A stretch of DNA of 64,000 bases from Ceratobasidium sp. AG-K. Lineage: Eukaryota > Basidiomycota > Agaricomycetes > Cantharellales > Ceratobasidiaceae. Below are positions 47,901 through 59,284 of the stretch, piece by piece. The stretch is from positions 1 through 64,000 of the forward strand of contig JAWNGF010000002.1 in assembly GCA_037039685.1 (NCBI GenBank), read 5' to 3'. How positions within the stretch are numbered: position 1 is the first letter of the stretch; each line of letters starts with the position of its first letter. Both the position numbers and the translations under genes were made by a program. The notes beneath the pieces were generated by a model. That model worked only from the letters and a program-made list of their open reading frames with translations. It made no database searches and was not told where the DNA came from.

Positions 47901-48700
47901 AGATTAGATATTGGTGATTTACAAGTATCTTAATTGGTATACCTTTCCTTTGGCCCGTTTCTCTCTTTGTATGGCACTCTTGTGACGATTTTTGAGCTTA
48001 TCATATTGTTTCTTTCTCTCATCGAGCACCATCTTCACAGTAGTTACATTATAGGGTCCAAGTGTTGTATCTAGTGTTCCACCATGCAAACTGCCAATCT
48101 CCGAGTCAACGGCGTCGTTCGGACCTCCTTGAAAGCACCCGGAAGGCAATCGCGTCCGAGTATGTGCTGCTTTCTGTCGAGCTAATTGACCTTTCCTTGG
48201 GCGTGTGTTGTATTTTGCCATTAATCAGGATGACAGCACCGGTGAGGTGGTGGTGGAAATAGAGAAGTGTCGCTGGGGACTGAGCCTGCCAGCTTATATA
48301 AGCGGTCATCATGCTAGAATTTGCATGAAAACACCAGATTCATCCCAAACACTCCGCAGCCCGCAACAACTTCATTTTAACGAATCTGACAAGTTTGACG
48401 GTGCATATATAGCATATAGAGGGCAACGACTGGTTTGAATATTTTTTTGCAAAGGGTATTTCTGCTGTTTATGTTCACATTGGCCGCAACGGAGCGGAAA
48501 CGGAGTATATTCACCAGTCGATGCCCACTGGGCAATTTTTTGTTTAATTAGGTACAGCATATATGACCCGAATCTCACTCTTTTGGGGCTGCAGAACGGT
48601 ATCCCATTGAAATGAGCGTGAGAATTGGTTATTACTCAAAACCTGCCCAACCGCATGCCCCATCAAAAGCTTACGTGTACTATGGGATTGCTGGTCCCCA
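44903..48700 (-). mobile_element. TIR DNA transposon, 3.8 kb, with decayed transposase-like gene
   Basis: The left end reads TGGGGACCGGCAATCACCAT. The right end, reverse-complemented, reads TGGGGACCAGCAATCCCAT, so the two termini are inverted repeats of about 20 bases with one substitution and one base indel. CGGTATT flanks both ends. Deleting the element restores a continuous transcription-factor frame. One multi-exon gene on the minus strand fills most of the interior (45,090-48,221), with a palindromic TATATAAGC promoter-like string near 48,296. Termini and target length fit an hAT- or KDZ-like cut-and-paste element, but I cannot assign a superfamily. Confidence 0.88.
45090..48221 (-). pseudogene. 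Transposase-like protein of the CMHKxLNxxKGG family, decayed
   Basis: Read on the minus strand, exon 1 starts MAKYNTRPRKGQLARQKA. A coiled-coil follows (ERLQKQANIQQEEISTLQDD). Middle: DIDFVAWSGCCMHKELNAVKGG, then RGGIKLASLAGALFRHKDEK. Later: ALKDISTLTKLAVLALYAQA, VGHPYMHQVCTPGLNALDLGP and WMAPTNDVSKGALG. I recall proteins with these motifs as abundant, unnamed families in Agaricomycetes. The CxxH..LN string resembles the CxxHxLN of hAT transposases. At least four in-frame TGA codons interrupt the frame (near 47,672, 45,555, 45,543 and 45,456), at least one at a position where Arg (CGA) is expected, so the protein is not functional. Confidence 0.65.
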
Positions 48701-48707
48701 CGGTATT
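48701..48707. repeat. Target-site duplication of the TIR element, right copy
   Basis: CGGTATT, identical to 44,896-44,902 and directly outside the right terminal repeat. Confidence 0.88.
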
Positions 48708-49153
48708 GGAAAGGAAGCATGACTCGTTATCCAAATTGGCATTTGGGAGGCGTGCTATAGCATGGCTGAGTATAAATGCCCTGATTGTTAATGGTTGGTT
48801 AACATACTATGTGGGGGGACGCTCTTAGCCCATTGGTCTAGTTGCGCGTTAATTCTCGTGTGCATCCATGTTCCTCCTTGGAGCCCGTTTAAGCCCATGT
48901 ACCGTTTCGTTTGTTCTAATGCATACTAGAATTAAGTAGGCAATCTTGAGTTCCGCAGGATCCTTCATGCAGATTGGTTTATTTGGTAGAACGACTTACT
49001 ATTGTCTGCAGACATATACCAGCAATACGACATAGTCCCAATAAGCTGGTTGAATATTACCATTTTGGAAGGGACGGTGGAAGGTTGTATCGGTGGCGCA
49101 GCGCCCAGTTCCAACGACCAAAATTCATCGTCTACTTCCAAAACATCCCCTAA

Positions 49154-50707
<1,554 letters not shown>

Positions 50708-50880
50708 GACTTTCCCGGGAGCCGGTTCTCGAATATAGATGCTAGAATTTAAGGACATTCATCTGTTCTTGGTTTACGTGCTTTTCTGGCCTTTACATTA
50801 TTGTAGCTATACATCCAATCATATTCAGCCTTTGGTGGGTAAGCCCCGATTCGATCCACGTAACAGCGTTTGCTAGTTTC

Positions 50881-52268
50881 TTAGAGTTCTTCGACGAGTA
50901 CTTTTGACGATGCGCCACGTTCTTCTTGCCTGCTCTCCGGGACATCCCTGTTCTTTGACTGCCAAGTTTCGATTGCAAGAACGAGTTCCTTTGATGCGTC
51001 GATAGAGAGCCCTGTCACAAATGCCAGATAGAACAAGAGTTTATGTGTAACATATGTATACTTCTTGAACCTGCTAAACAGGGCGTGCAAGTCAGATAAG
51101 AAGCGCACACAGTAATCGTGGTGGGAAGTATTAGATCCATGTTCGCCCTCGGCCAAAACCACAGGTTTAGCCCGGAAGAGCCGTTTAGCATCCTCGGTCA
51201 GCAACCCAAGGAGTTCAGATGTGGGGAGCTAGACAGCTGGCTTGAGTACAACCTTGATTACGCGAATGCGAGCAACCTACTTCAGGCAAGTGGGAAGCCC
51301 ACTCCGTAACCACTCCGTCCACCGAGGTGAATACCGTGGTGGACCTTTTTTCACGCAGAAATGACGACAGCGGGAGAAAAAAGTCTCTCATTTCCTCAAG
51401 TTCATCCGTGGTATGGGTCTCTTGGGTTGAGGTCAGTGCCGAGACGGCAAACGTTCGCACAGTATATGCATAAGTAAGGCTAATCTGCTTAGTTGATAAT
51501 GATTTAGGTTAACCGATGGTACTTACCTAAGGTGTAAAATGTTGAATAACAATGAATGGTTAAATTTTCCTGCCATCATGGTCTCGGGGACATCCTTAAC
51601 AGGGGGAGCAGTCTGCGGGATCTCCTCGAGGGACCACCATGGTTCTTCCCGACCACCGAAAAGGTCACGATCATCCAGTAGTTGCTTAAAGCTCTCAGAG
51701 GCCGGATTCATGATGGCCTTGGTGAACCTTTGTTTCTGTTCCTCTGACAGGAGCTCCCAAAGTGTGTCGTAGTCGGCCTTGTCTATGCTGCTATCAGTTG
51801 GACTCACTGATAGTTACGAGCCAGCACACCTAAGTCGACCCCCTGCATCCGTGCCGTAATATCATCGTCACTAGCATCCTCACTTTCTTCTAACGACTCC
51901 TCCTCAAAGCGTTTAAGGACTTCAAGCATCTGACGCTTTTCATCATTGGTTTTCGTTGGCTCTGACTGGATTTGTTCGGCAAGCGATGTTTTGTAAAATG
52001 ACTCTGTACATGCAGAGTGAGACTAGAGGATGAAATTTATTTCAGTCTCCTAGTATTTGAGTATTATTTACCTCTGAACGATAGCAGAGTAAAGAGCAGT
52101 AATGCAAGTTGCAGGATGGGCATGTATATTTCGCGAATTGGCGCTTGCATCTATCAAACTCAGGGAAAATAAACAAGCAGCTACAATTTTGGCTTACATC
52201 CCACAAGGATTGTTCAATGCAGTATGCACTCTCTCGACTCGAGTTTTGAGATCGAATGTTCGAGGCAT
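50881..52268 (-). CDS. Zinc-finger HIT domain protein (ZNHIT2-like)
   Basis: The N-terminus spans an intron and reads PCGI-CKRQFAKYTCPSCN then LHYCSLLCYRSE, a complete zf-HIT module with its paired Cys ligands. Next comes an acidic segment rich in Glu/Asp (SLEESEDASDDDI). A ZNHIT2-type middle domain follows: YDTLWELLSEEQKQRFTKAIM and EEPWWSLEEIP. The C-terminal helical region includes VVLAEGEHGSNTSHHDYCVR and ends at 50,881. ZNHIT2 homologues bind R2TP/RUVBL complexes and help assemble spliceosomal and other machines; the role here is inferred. The start ATG at 52,268 is chosen because its frame enters the zf-HIT exon correctly. The gene converges on the kinase fragment. Confidence 0.75.
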
Positions 52269-53301
52269 GAAATGAAACCGGTCTCGGAAAATTTGAATTA
52301 CAATGGTCATTACCTGATCGATGGGGTGGCACTCACGTGACGTGCATAATTGCTCCATGCCATTCTCGCAGCACCTTTGTCTGTTTTTGACTTCAACGAG
52401 CAATCAGCTTTGTCTTCAAGGCTTGCATAGAAAGGTTCTAGGAATCAATGCACCCTGATTCTACACTGCCACCCACAAAGGAATACGGCTAACAGTTCAC
52501 ATTCCTATGCTCGCACTCGGCTTTACACTCATGATTTTCACCCATGTCCCTATTGTTATTGCTATATGCTCAAATGTCTCTACCCTATGGAACACTTTCG
52601 GAGGATATCTGAGAGGCTAAACCTTGATTCAATATGCGCCTGTTGGCTGATGAGGTAGCTGCCTCTAAACCGGCATGTGCGTTCCTTTGAGGATTCCGAA
52701 GATCTCGTCCAAAACTTTTGTGAAGAGGTCTCTGAAGCTGTGCGCATATGCCTCTCTGACCCTCTGTGATGCGTGGCAAGCACTCCGGTTGCGATCTGGC
52801 CGACGTTACCACTAACACCCGAACAATATCACCATTTTAGGGTGAACTGCTGTGTTTGACCGCCTCGAACTAGGGCCTAGGTTGTGATTGTACGCTTCGT
52901 GACGCCGTGATACTTGCCTCGTGTTTCATTAAGGACAGCCGTCTACCTGACTCCTCATTCCTATCGAAAGGTTAACTACTTCATACTGGCGACAATATTT
53001 TCGGTTGTTAAATATCGCGGCCACTACGCAGCCACATACCGGTATGACGTGTGTGAATGAAGCTCTCACTCGCCTCTCAAACACCTAATATGGTCATTGT
53101 GCCCCCTTCTGGAACTCGGGAGTATCTACACAGCACTCATGAGGGCCTAGACAGTGGCGCACGGCGCACGGCAACGTTTAGCTCGCACAGAGACTCAAAA
53201 GCTTGGTGTTGCGGCTTGTCGGACCGCCCGCCCTATTAAACGGTAGCCCGCGCCCCAGCTAATCCACCGATCCCGAGTGAAGAATTAAGCCCTAGTTGCT
53301 C
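52269..53301. other. Divergent intergenic region, no gene recognised
   Basis: Promoter side of both the zf-HIT and MYND genes. Short frames only. Confidence 0.35.
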
Positions 53302-54196
53302 ATGAGCTCTCCTATTCAGTTTTACCGGTGTGAGGTATGCGAATCTGAGCAGTCTGAAATAGTGGGCCTGGCACTAACTTGATTTACGATTCTAGACCTG
53401 CGGTGAACAGTCTTATCAGTGGTGCTCAAGGTGTAGAAACGCTTGGTATTGTTCGCCTGCACATCTACAACTTGTAAGTACCTGGGCCTTCCCATTATGC
53501 CCATCTCATCGTAAGCACCATAGGATTGGGCACGCCATAGCCAAGAATGCATTCCATGGGACTCTCCAATATCACCGAGTGTCCTTGTTCCGCGCATGGA
53601 CTCGCGAATTTCTCATATGGATACTACATGCACTGGTCTAGTAAGTGTTCTCTGGCCATTACCCAGCAAAGATCTTACCTTGTACATATTAGCTTCTTCC
53701 ATTCGATACCGGGCGCCCTAGGCTCATCCAACTACGCACGCCAGGTCGTGTGGATGCTGCCAATAATACTACAGACTGGGCAATTCCACTGATTGAACAC
53801 CTTGGTGAGAACACTGCGTTCTCCAGCCGCGAAATCACTCGCAACGTTGGTGGGGAACCTCTGAGGTATCCCCTGCGCGTCTTTTTCCGGGACAACTTCC
53901 TCCAGGATGGCTCACGTGAGTATCCTTAGCCTCTGTCGTATTAACGTTGCTTATTGTCGTGGGTTGAAAAGCTCGTAACTTAACTGTTGATGCCATTACG
54001 CATGGAGATGCTAGGCATACGTGGGGTGGAAATATTGTGGTTCTCAAATGGGCTGGCGCTCGTCGTCAGGGGTGAGCACTTTGCCATAACAATAACTCCA
54101 GCGCATACACTAACCAATATTCCTCTGTATAGGTACCAGAACATGAACATGGGAGATCTTCCAGTTATTGCCGCCTGGCTCTTGGCTTATGGATAA
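53302..54196 (+). CDS. MYND-type zinc finger protein
   Basis: Several small exons. Exons 1 and 2 join to FYRCETCGEQSYQWCSRCRN followed by AWYCSPAHLQ, a MYND finger with CxxC, CxxC and terminal C/H ligands. The following exons give LLPFDTGRPRLIQLRTPGR, IPLIEHLGENTAF, SREITRNVGGEPLRYPLRVF and a last part with WGGNIVVLKWAGARRQGYQ, ending DLPVIAAWLLAYG. This domain set is a common agaricomycete MYND family of unknown role, presumed to act through protein-protein contacts. One splice donor (GTCTAG at the exon before LLPFDTG) is weak, but it is the only one that holds the frame. Confidence 0.75.
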
Positions 54197-55405
54197 ATTT
54201 CGCTATCCGGTTGCGCTAGCTTCAATAACTTGCTATAAACCAAGATACCCCTTTGGATTTATTCCCCCTTCGAGCTTGATTTCTATTCATTCGCGTTTGC
54301 ATTCCCGAGACTTTATCGCATACTTCTGACCATAGACTGGCTTGTTCTCGTTTGGTACTCATTTGTCGCCATTGATATGACTCTTTAGAGTAGGGGCACC
54401 TACTTCCTCCATATTATATGTATATACCCACATTTGCATCAGTCAGCGCCGGCGTTATCTTGTTTTAACCGAGGTGTGCAAGAAACTGCGAGAATGGCCG
54501 TTCCGTCTGGAGTTCCTTTAGCACGTGTTCTTTTCAGGTCGAGTTCCACAGATGATCACACGGTAACAACTGTCACTTGGCTCAAAGGGTAGCTTTAGCC
54601 AGACAATCTACTCGCCATTTAATACCGGGCGGCTCGGAGGAGCATCGTGAATACTGCCCATGAGTATTACGGCGCCCGCCCAACACAGATTCTGGTCGTT
54701 TTCATTCGGCTCGAGTGGGTGAGTCTATCATGGCGATGCGTTTTGCCAATGCTTTCCATGAGGCCGATTTGTTAGCTGGGTTGGGCCTATTGGTCTACAC
54801 ATTTTAAAAGCATAATGGCTCTTGTCTTACCTCGTACTGCGCGGGGCTCCTCAAATAAATATGTTTGATATGGCTAATAAATTACCAACAAGCACTCGCG
54901 GATCGTTCCTCAATGACGGGGCCAAATTTTGGGACTCGGTATATGCGCCCACCAGCGAAATTCCAATCGGCTCCCAGCGTTCTGGTGCGTTCTGGGACGG
55001 TTCCAGATCTGATATAGAGCGCCGAGAGCTAACTGAAGATTGCTGACGCGCCGGGTCGATCGTAGAGCACACAACAGACAGAAATATTTACCTCCACCGC
55101 ACCGTGCAGCTAGGCCACGTTTGCTCGGTCCGATATAGTGAGTATATCATTAAATGCCGATCGAGTCCAAGAAACAAAGCGGAAAATGTGGTCGTTCTGG
55201 AAGGGTGAAAATGGGCGGGTATCTGGGCCTGGAATGGGACAGAAAAAGAAAAACACGCGGATAAGATGGCATATGGCTTAACCAATATAATTTTTGGGGA
55301 GCTCGTCCGTGCGCGCTGAGATACGTACAACTTTCTTCAGTTACAACGTTACATCAATGTCTTGATTGAGATCTTCTTGTGATCAGTTCTCCCCGTCAGA
55401 CCACC
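54197..55405. other. Intergenic with a short repeat shared with the F-box gene flank
   Basis: No gene recognised. About 54,776-54,815 (GCTGGGTTGGGCC...TTGGTCTACACA...AAGCAT) resembles 57,263-57,297 downstream of the next F-box gene. This suggests an older duplication of that 3' flank, possibly from a lost upstream copy. Confidence 0.35.
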
Positions 55406-57169
55406 ATGCCATTTAGCAGACTCCCCGACGAGATCATTGTAAGGACGCTTGAGGTCGCTGAAGCCCAAGATATCCGTCGCTTTCAGCAGGCTAGTACTCT
55501 TCTCCGCGCAGACACCGCTTACTCATGCTGAGCCTAGGCTTGTCGACGTTTTCGAGACCTGGTGGCTGCCAGCTTATATCTGCAATACCTTCTCGAGCTG
55601 GATATGAGTGGATATGTGGTTCCATCTGTTCCGCGGACTGACCTTAACCTGACCGAAATGATCGATGCGCTCCGCAAGGATAGACAGAGCTGGCAGAGGA
55701 CTGAGCTGTCTCAGCCGACCTTTATCCCAGCTACGCCAGAGTCGCAATGGGGTGAGGGTTTAGAGAAAGCAGCGCACTTTATCAATGGAACTTTCGCAGT
55801 CGGCCTGATTAGCCTTGACTCAGAACCAAAGTTACAGTATGATATCTCCTTTAGTCAACTTCCGTCCTTCAACAAGGGAACTGGTCCCAAGTCCTGGCAC
55901 CACGTAGTGTCTGCTTGGTTCCTAAGATACTTTGTAATCCAGCCAGAGTGGGATCTTCTGTTGCTACTAGAAGAGACTGTTATAGAGCCCGCTTCTGACC
56001 AGCCGCCAGGTGGTTCCACGATCCACACTCACCACGCGCAGTTCAAGCTGCACCTGCGAACAATGTCGACCAATGAACCACACCCGGCGGTTTTGCCTGT
56101 GAATGCAGAGATCGTAATCGACGTTGACGGTTTAATGACCATTGACTCTACCTGGTTTCCTCGACTACGTACTTATGGACGAATAGTTGCCACGACGCTC
56201 GACTCACTCAACGAAGTGCATATAGTAGTATACAACTGGCTAACAGGCCAGCGGATAGGGGTAAGTTTACTCTCAGTCCGGCACATGGTCTGATGGTATC
56301 ACTAGCATCTCACTGCGGACAAGGCCGGTCGTAAGGAGGAATTCGGTTTTTTCTACCTACTTTCCGAAGACTTCATCGTCATTCCCTACTTTTTCGAACT
56401 CACCAGCTGGCGTCAAACCGAACGCAACTGGTGTCGGCCAGTGACCATGGGTCACTTGGAGGTTTACCAGCTATCGAGCACACCGCACTCTCGATGCGTT
56501 GTGCAGCTTATCCTTCCAAAAATCCACCCCAACTACAGGTCGTTCTCCGTCAGTTTTGGTAATCCCTCGGTACCCGCGACAGCCTCTCTACCTTCCCAGG
56601 TGCCGAAAATCTTCGAGAGGCCCCCCAACGACGATTGGCTGCGTATATATGTCACCGCGTCGGACAAGCAATACAATTATAGCCACGGTGTATTACTCAT
56701 TTCATCCAAAGCGATGATGAACATTGTGACTGGACTAAATTATTATCAAGATCAACCTGTCGAGATCCCTTGGGAAACATGGGGCCACCATGCGACCTGG
56801 CTTACTTTGTTCACTGAGGGTAGCATTTATCGTGACTTTCTGCTCGGACATCGACTGGCAGCATTTGTAGAGGAAGGAAGCTACAGTTTTCGGGTCTGGG
56901 ACTTTAATCTACAAAGAATTCGCGCACGAAGAGTAGCCACAGAAGAGGCTGGTGTCCTGGATCTTACCCATAATGCGGCCAAAATACCTAACTTCCTGGA
57001 GAGTGGGTTTGCCGAGGCGATTCATGCGAATGCTTGTACATCAACTAAGGTCAGCTTGGCTGAAGAGGCGGATTTGGGATTCGTCTATTCTCCAATGATG
57101 GATGAGGAGCACGGTGAGTGATCCTCCAAGCTATGAGTCTGGCCTTTTCTCAATATAGAATTCGCATAG
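55406..57169 (+). CDS. F-box protein (intact copy)
   Basis: Exons 55406-55489, 55538-56260, 56306-57113 and 57159-57169 join to 541 residues. The N-terminal F-box is split by the first intron: FSRLPDEIIVRTLEVAEAQD then IRRFQQ|ACRRFRDLVAASL. The rest (ELDMSGYVVPSVPRTDLNLT, PSFNKGTGPKSWHHV, WNLQRIRARR-like and so on) is the large C-terminal region typical of agaricomycete F-box/beta-propeller-like proteins, presumably the substrate-binding part of an SCF ubiquitin ligase. Intron 1 (55,490-55,537) starts GCTAGT: only a GC..AG splice keeps the F-box in frame. The decayed copy downstream has the same GC donor. If the last intron is not spliced, translation stops at 57,121. Confidence 0.8.
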
Positions 57170-57954
57170 TGGTACTCAGACTCATAGGGAACGGAGTTGG
57201 TTAATCTACTTTGGTTCTGGGCAGTACTAATTCCTTGTGACCAGGGTGACTCCGGGTTGGCAGCTGGGCCAGGTCTGTTGGTCTACACACTATAAGCATC
57301 AAGTTGGATTTCATACTTCCGCTCCAACTTCAGTTCACATGCATCCCTGTATTCTCCAGATGGGCTGAAATTAGGGACCGATTTATCCAATTTATAGAAT
57401 TGTTCCGCTTTGAGGCAATATCCACCCAAAATTGAATATTGGGGCTACCTGATGCCCCTCTTCCAGCCGAAATCAGACCAAAAGCCAAAATGACTAATTC
57501 TGGTGAAATCAGATTGGTTTTCGGGTGATCTATAGTGATATCGGTAGGACCAGTTCCACAGAAACACCAAACCTGGGTATATGCATTCTGTGGATGAACA
57601 GTCAATTCCGGAGCAATCAGTAAATGGATCACAGAATTTGCAGCAAATGACCGCAGTCGTTTCTACCCTGCCACTCGTTTGGGCAATGTCTATTTGGCCT
57701 TGAATCATTGTATACTGCCCCCAAAAGGTAACGCAAAAAAACGAGACTCTGCAAGCAGAGCAAAGTTGAAGACCCTTGAGCCTATAACAGGACAAAGGAG
57801 ATGCAGAGATGCAGAGATGCAGGGACACATGGTTAGATCAGGGCTTTGCTGGGCACTCATGTGCATGCACTTAGTAGATCTTTTGTTTCTCAAGCTCCAA
57901 CAAGATCCTGACCAAGGTATTCACATGACTATTGGCTCTTGCAATCTCGCCATC
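57170..57954. other. Intergenic between F-box copies
   Basis: No gene recognised. Contains a triplicated GATGCAGA near 57,800-57,820. Confidence 0.35.
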
Positions 57955-59284
57955 ATGTCATTTACGAGACTTCCCAATGAGATTATGGAAAGGGTGCTCA
58001 AGCCAACCAAGGCTATAGTCATTTGTCACTTTCAGCAGGCTAGTCAACTTTCTTGCATAAGGGCATTGCTCACTAACACTGAGACCAGGTTTGCCAACGT
58101 TTTCAAGATCTAGTGGTGACCAGTTTATATCTGCAATGCATGCTCAAGCTGGATATGAGTGGATATGTGGTTCCATCTGTTCTGCAAACTGACCTGAGCC
58201 TGGCCAAAATGATCAGCATGATCCACAAACATAGGCAGAGCTGGCAGAGGACTGAGCTGTCTCATCCAAACTTTATCCCAGCTGCACCTGAGTTGTAATG
58301 GGGCAGTTTACTGGCAAAAAGGATGCACTTTATCAATGGAACATTTGTAGTGGGCCTGGTTAATCTTGGCTCAGAACCAGGGTTACAATATGATATCTTC
58401 TTTAGTCAACTTCCATCCTTCAACAGAGGAACTGGTTCCAAATCCTGGCATCATGTTGTGAGCCAGCTTGCTCCATTAGACTTGCCTTACACCTTGCTTG
58501 TCTGCTCTCTCATTTGTTGTTCTGTTTATGTGTTGTTTGTCTTTTCCTGTGCTGCGTTGCCACGTTCTTGTGGTTGTTCTGTTACATTGTGTAACACAGC
58601 TGTGCTTTGTACAAGTCATGACTGCCTGTGCAGCATGACTCACTTGGACACTCCTGACTGGCTTGCTTGTATGACTCGTGTGGCTGCGTCTTGTATGACT
58701 TGGCCACTTTGTGTATATATATAGAGGACCAACAAGCCTGGTAACCCCAGCTTGTTTTGTCTTGTCAAACATCCCCTTTGAGTGACACTTTGAACCACCC
58801 CTACCCTTAAGAGTCTACAGCCACTTAAGTGTGGTGCAATTCAAGAGGTTGCTTAGGTCTTAGTGCCATCCACTCTCCATTGCGGCTTGTCTCATAGCCA
58901 CTAAGAAGAAGCTTACAACACGTCACAAAGTGTCCACTCAAATTCTAAGATACTTTGTGATCCAGCCAGAGTGGGATCTTCTGGTGCTACTAGAAGAGAC
59001 TACCACAGAGCCAACTTTTGACAAACAGCCAGGTGATTATGGTATCCACAACCATCATGTGGCATTCAGGCTACATTTTCAAACAATGTCAACCAACAAA
59101 CCTCATCCTGCAGTTTCATCTGCAAACACTGAGATTGTGATTGAAGTTGATGGTCTAATGTCCATTGGTCCTTCATGGGTTCCTCGACTATGTACATGTG
59201 GGCAAATAGTTGCCACGACACTAGACTTGCTGCATGTGATGCATATAGTAGTATACAACTGGTTGACAGGCCAGCGGATAGGGG
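57955..59284 (+). pseudogene. Decayed duplicate of the F-box gene
   Basis: Clearly homologous to 55,406-56,260: MSFTRLPNEIMERVLKPTKA, HFQQ|..., LDMSGYVVPSVLQTDLSLA, HFINGTFVVGLVNLG, then after an insertion ILRYFVIQPEWDLLVLLEET and HIVVYNWLTGQRIG. It carries a stop (TAA at about 58,296, where the intact copy has CAA), loss of coding sequence just after it, and an insertion of about 470 bp at 58,457. Most differences from the intact copy replace CG by TG or CA. The second half of the gene (after the GQRIG exon) is absent. Confidence 0.85.
58457..58927. mobile_element. Probable solo LTR inside the F-box pseudogene
   Basis: The inserted 471 bases start TGTGAG and end GTCACA, so they have TG..CA ends and short inverted termini (TTGTGA / TCACAA if extended by one base). 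An internal TATATATAGAGG at about 58,714 resembles an LTR promoter. Flanks match the uninterrupted intact copy on both sides (CATCATGT... and ...AGTGTC). A clear target duplication is not visible, so LTR identity is inferred. Confidence 0.5.
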
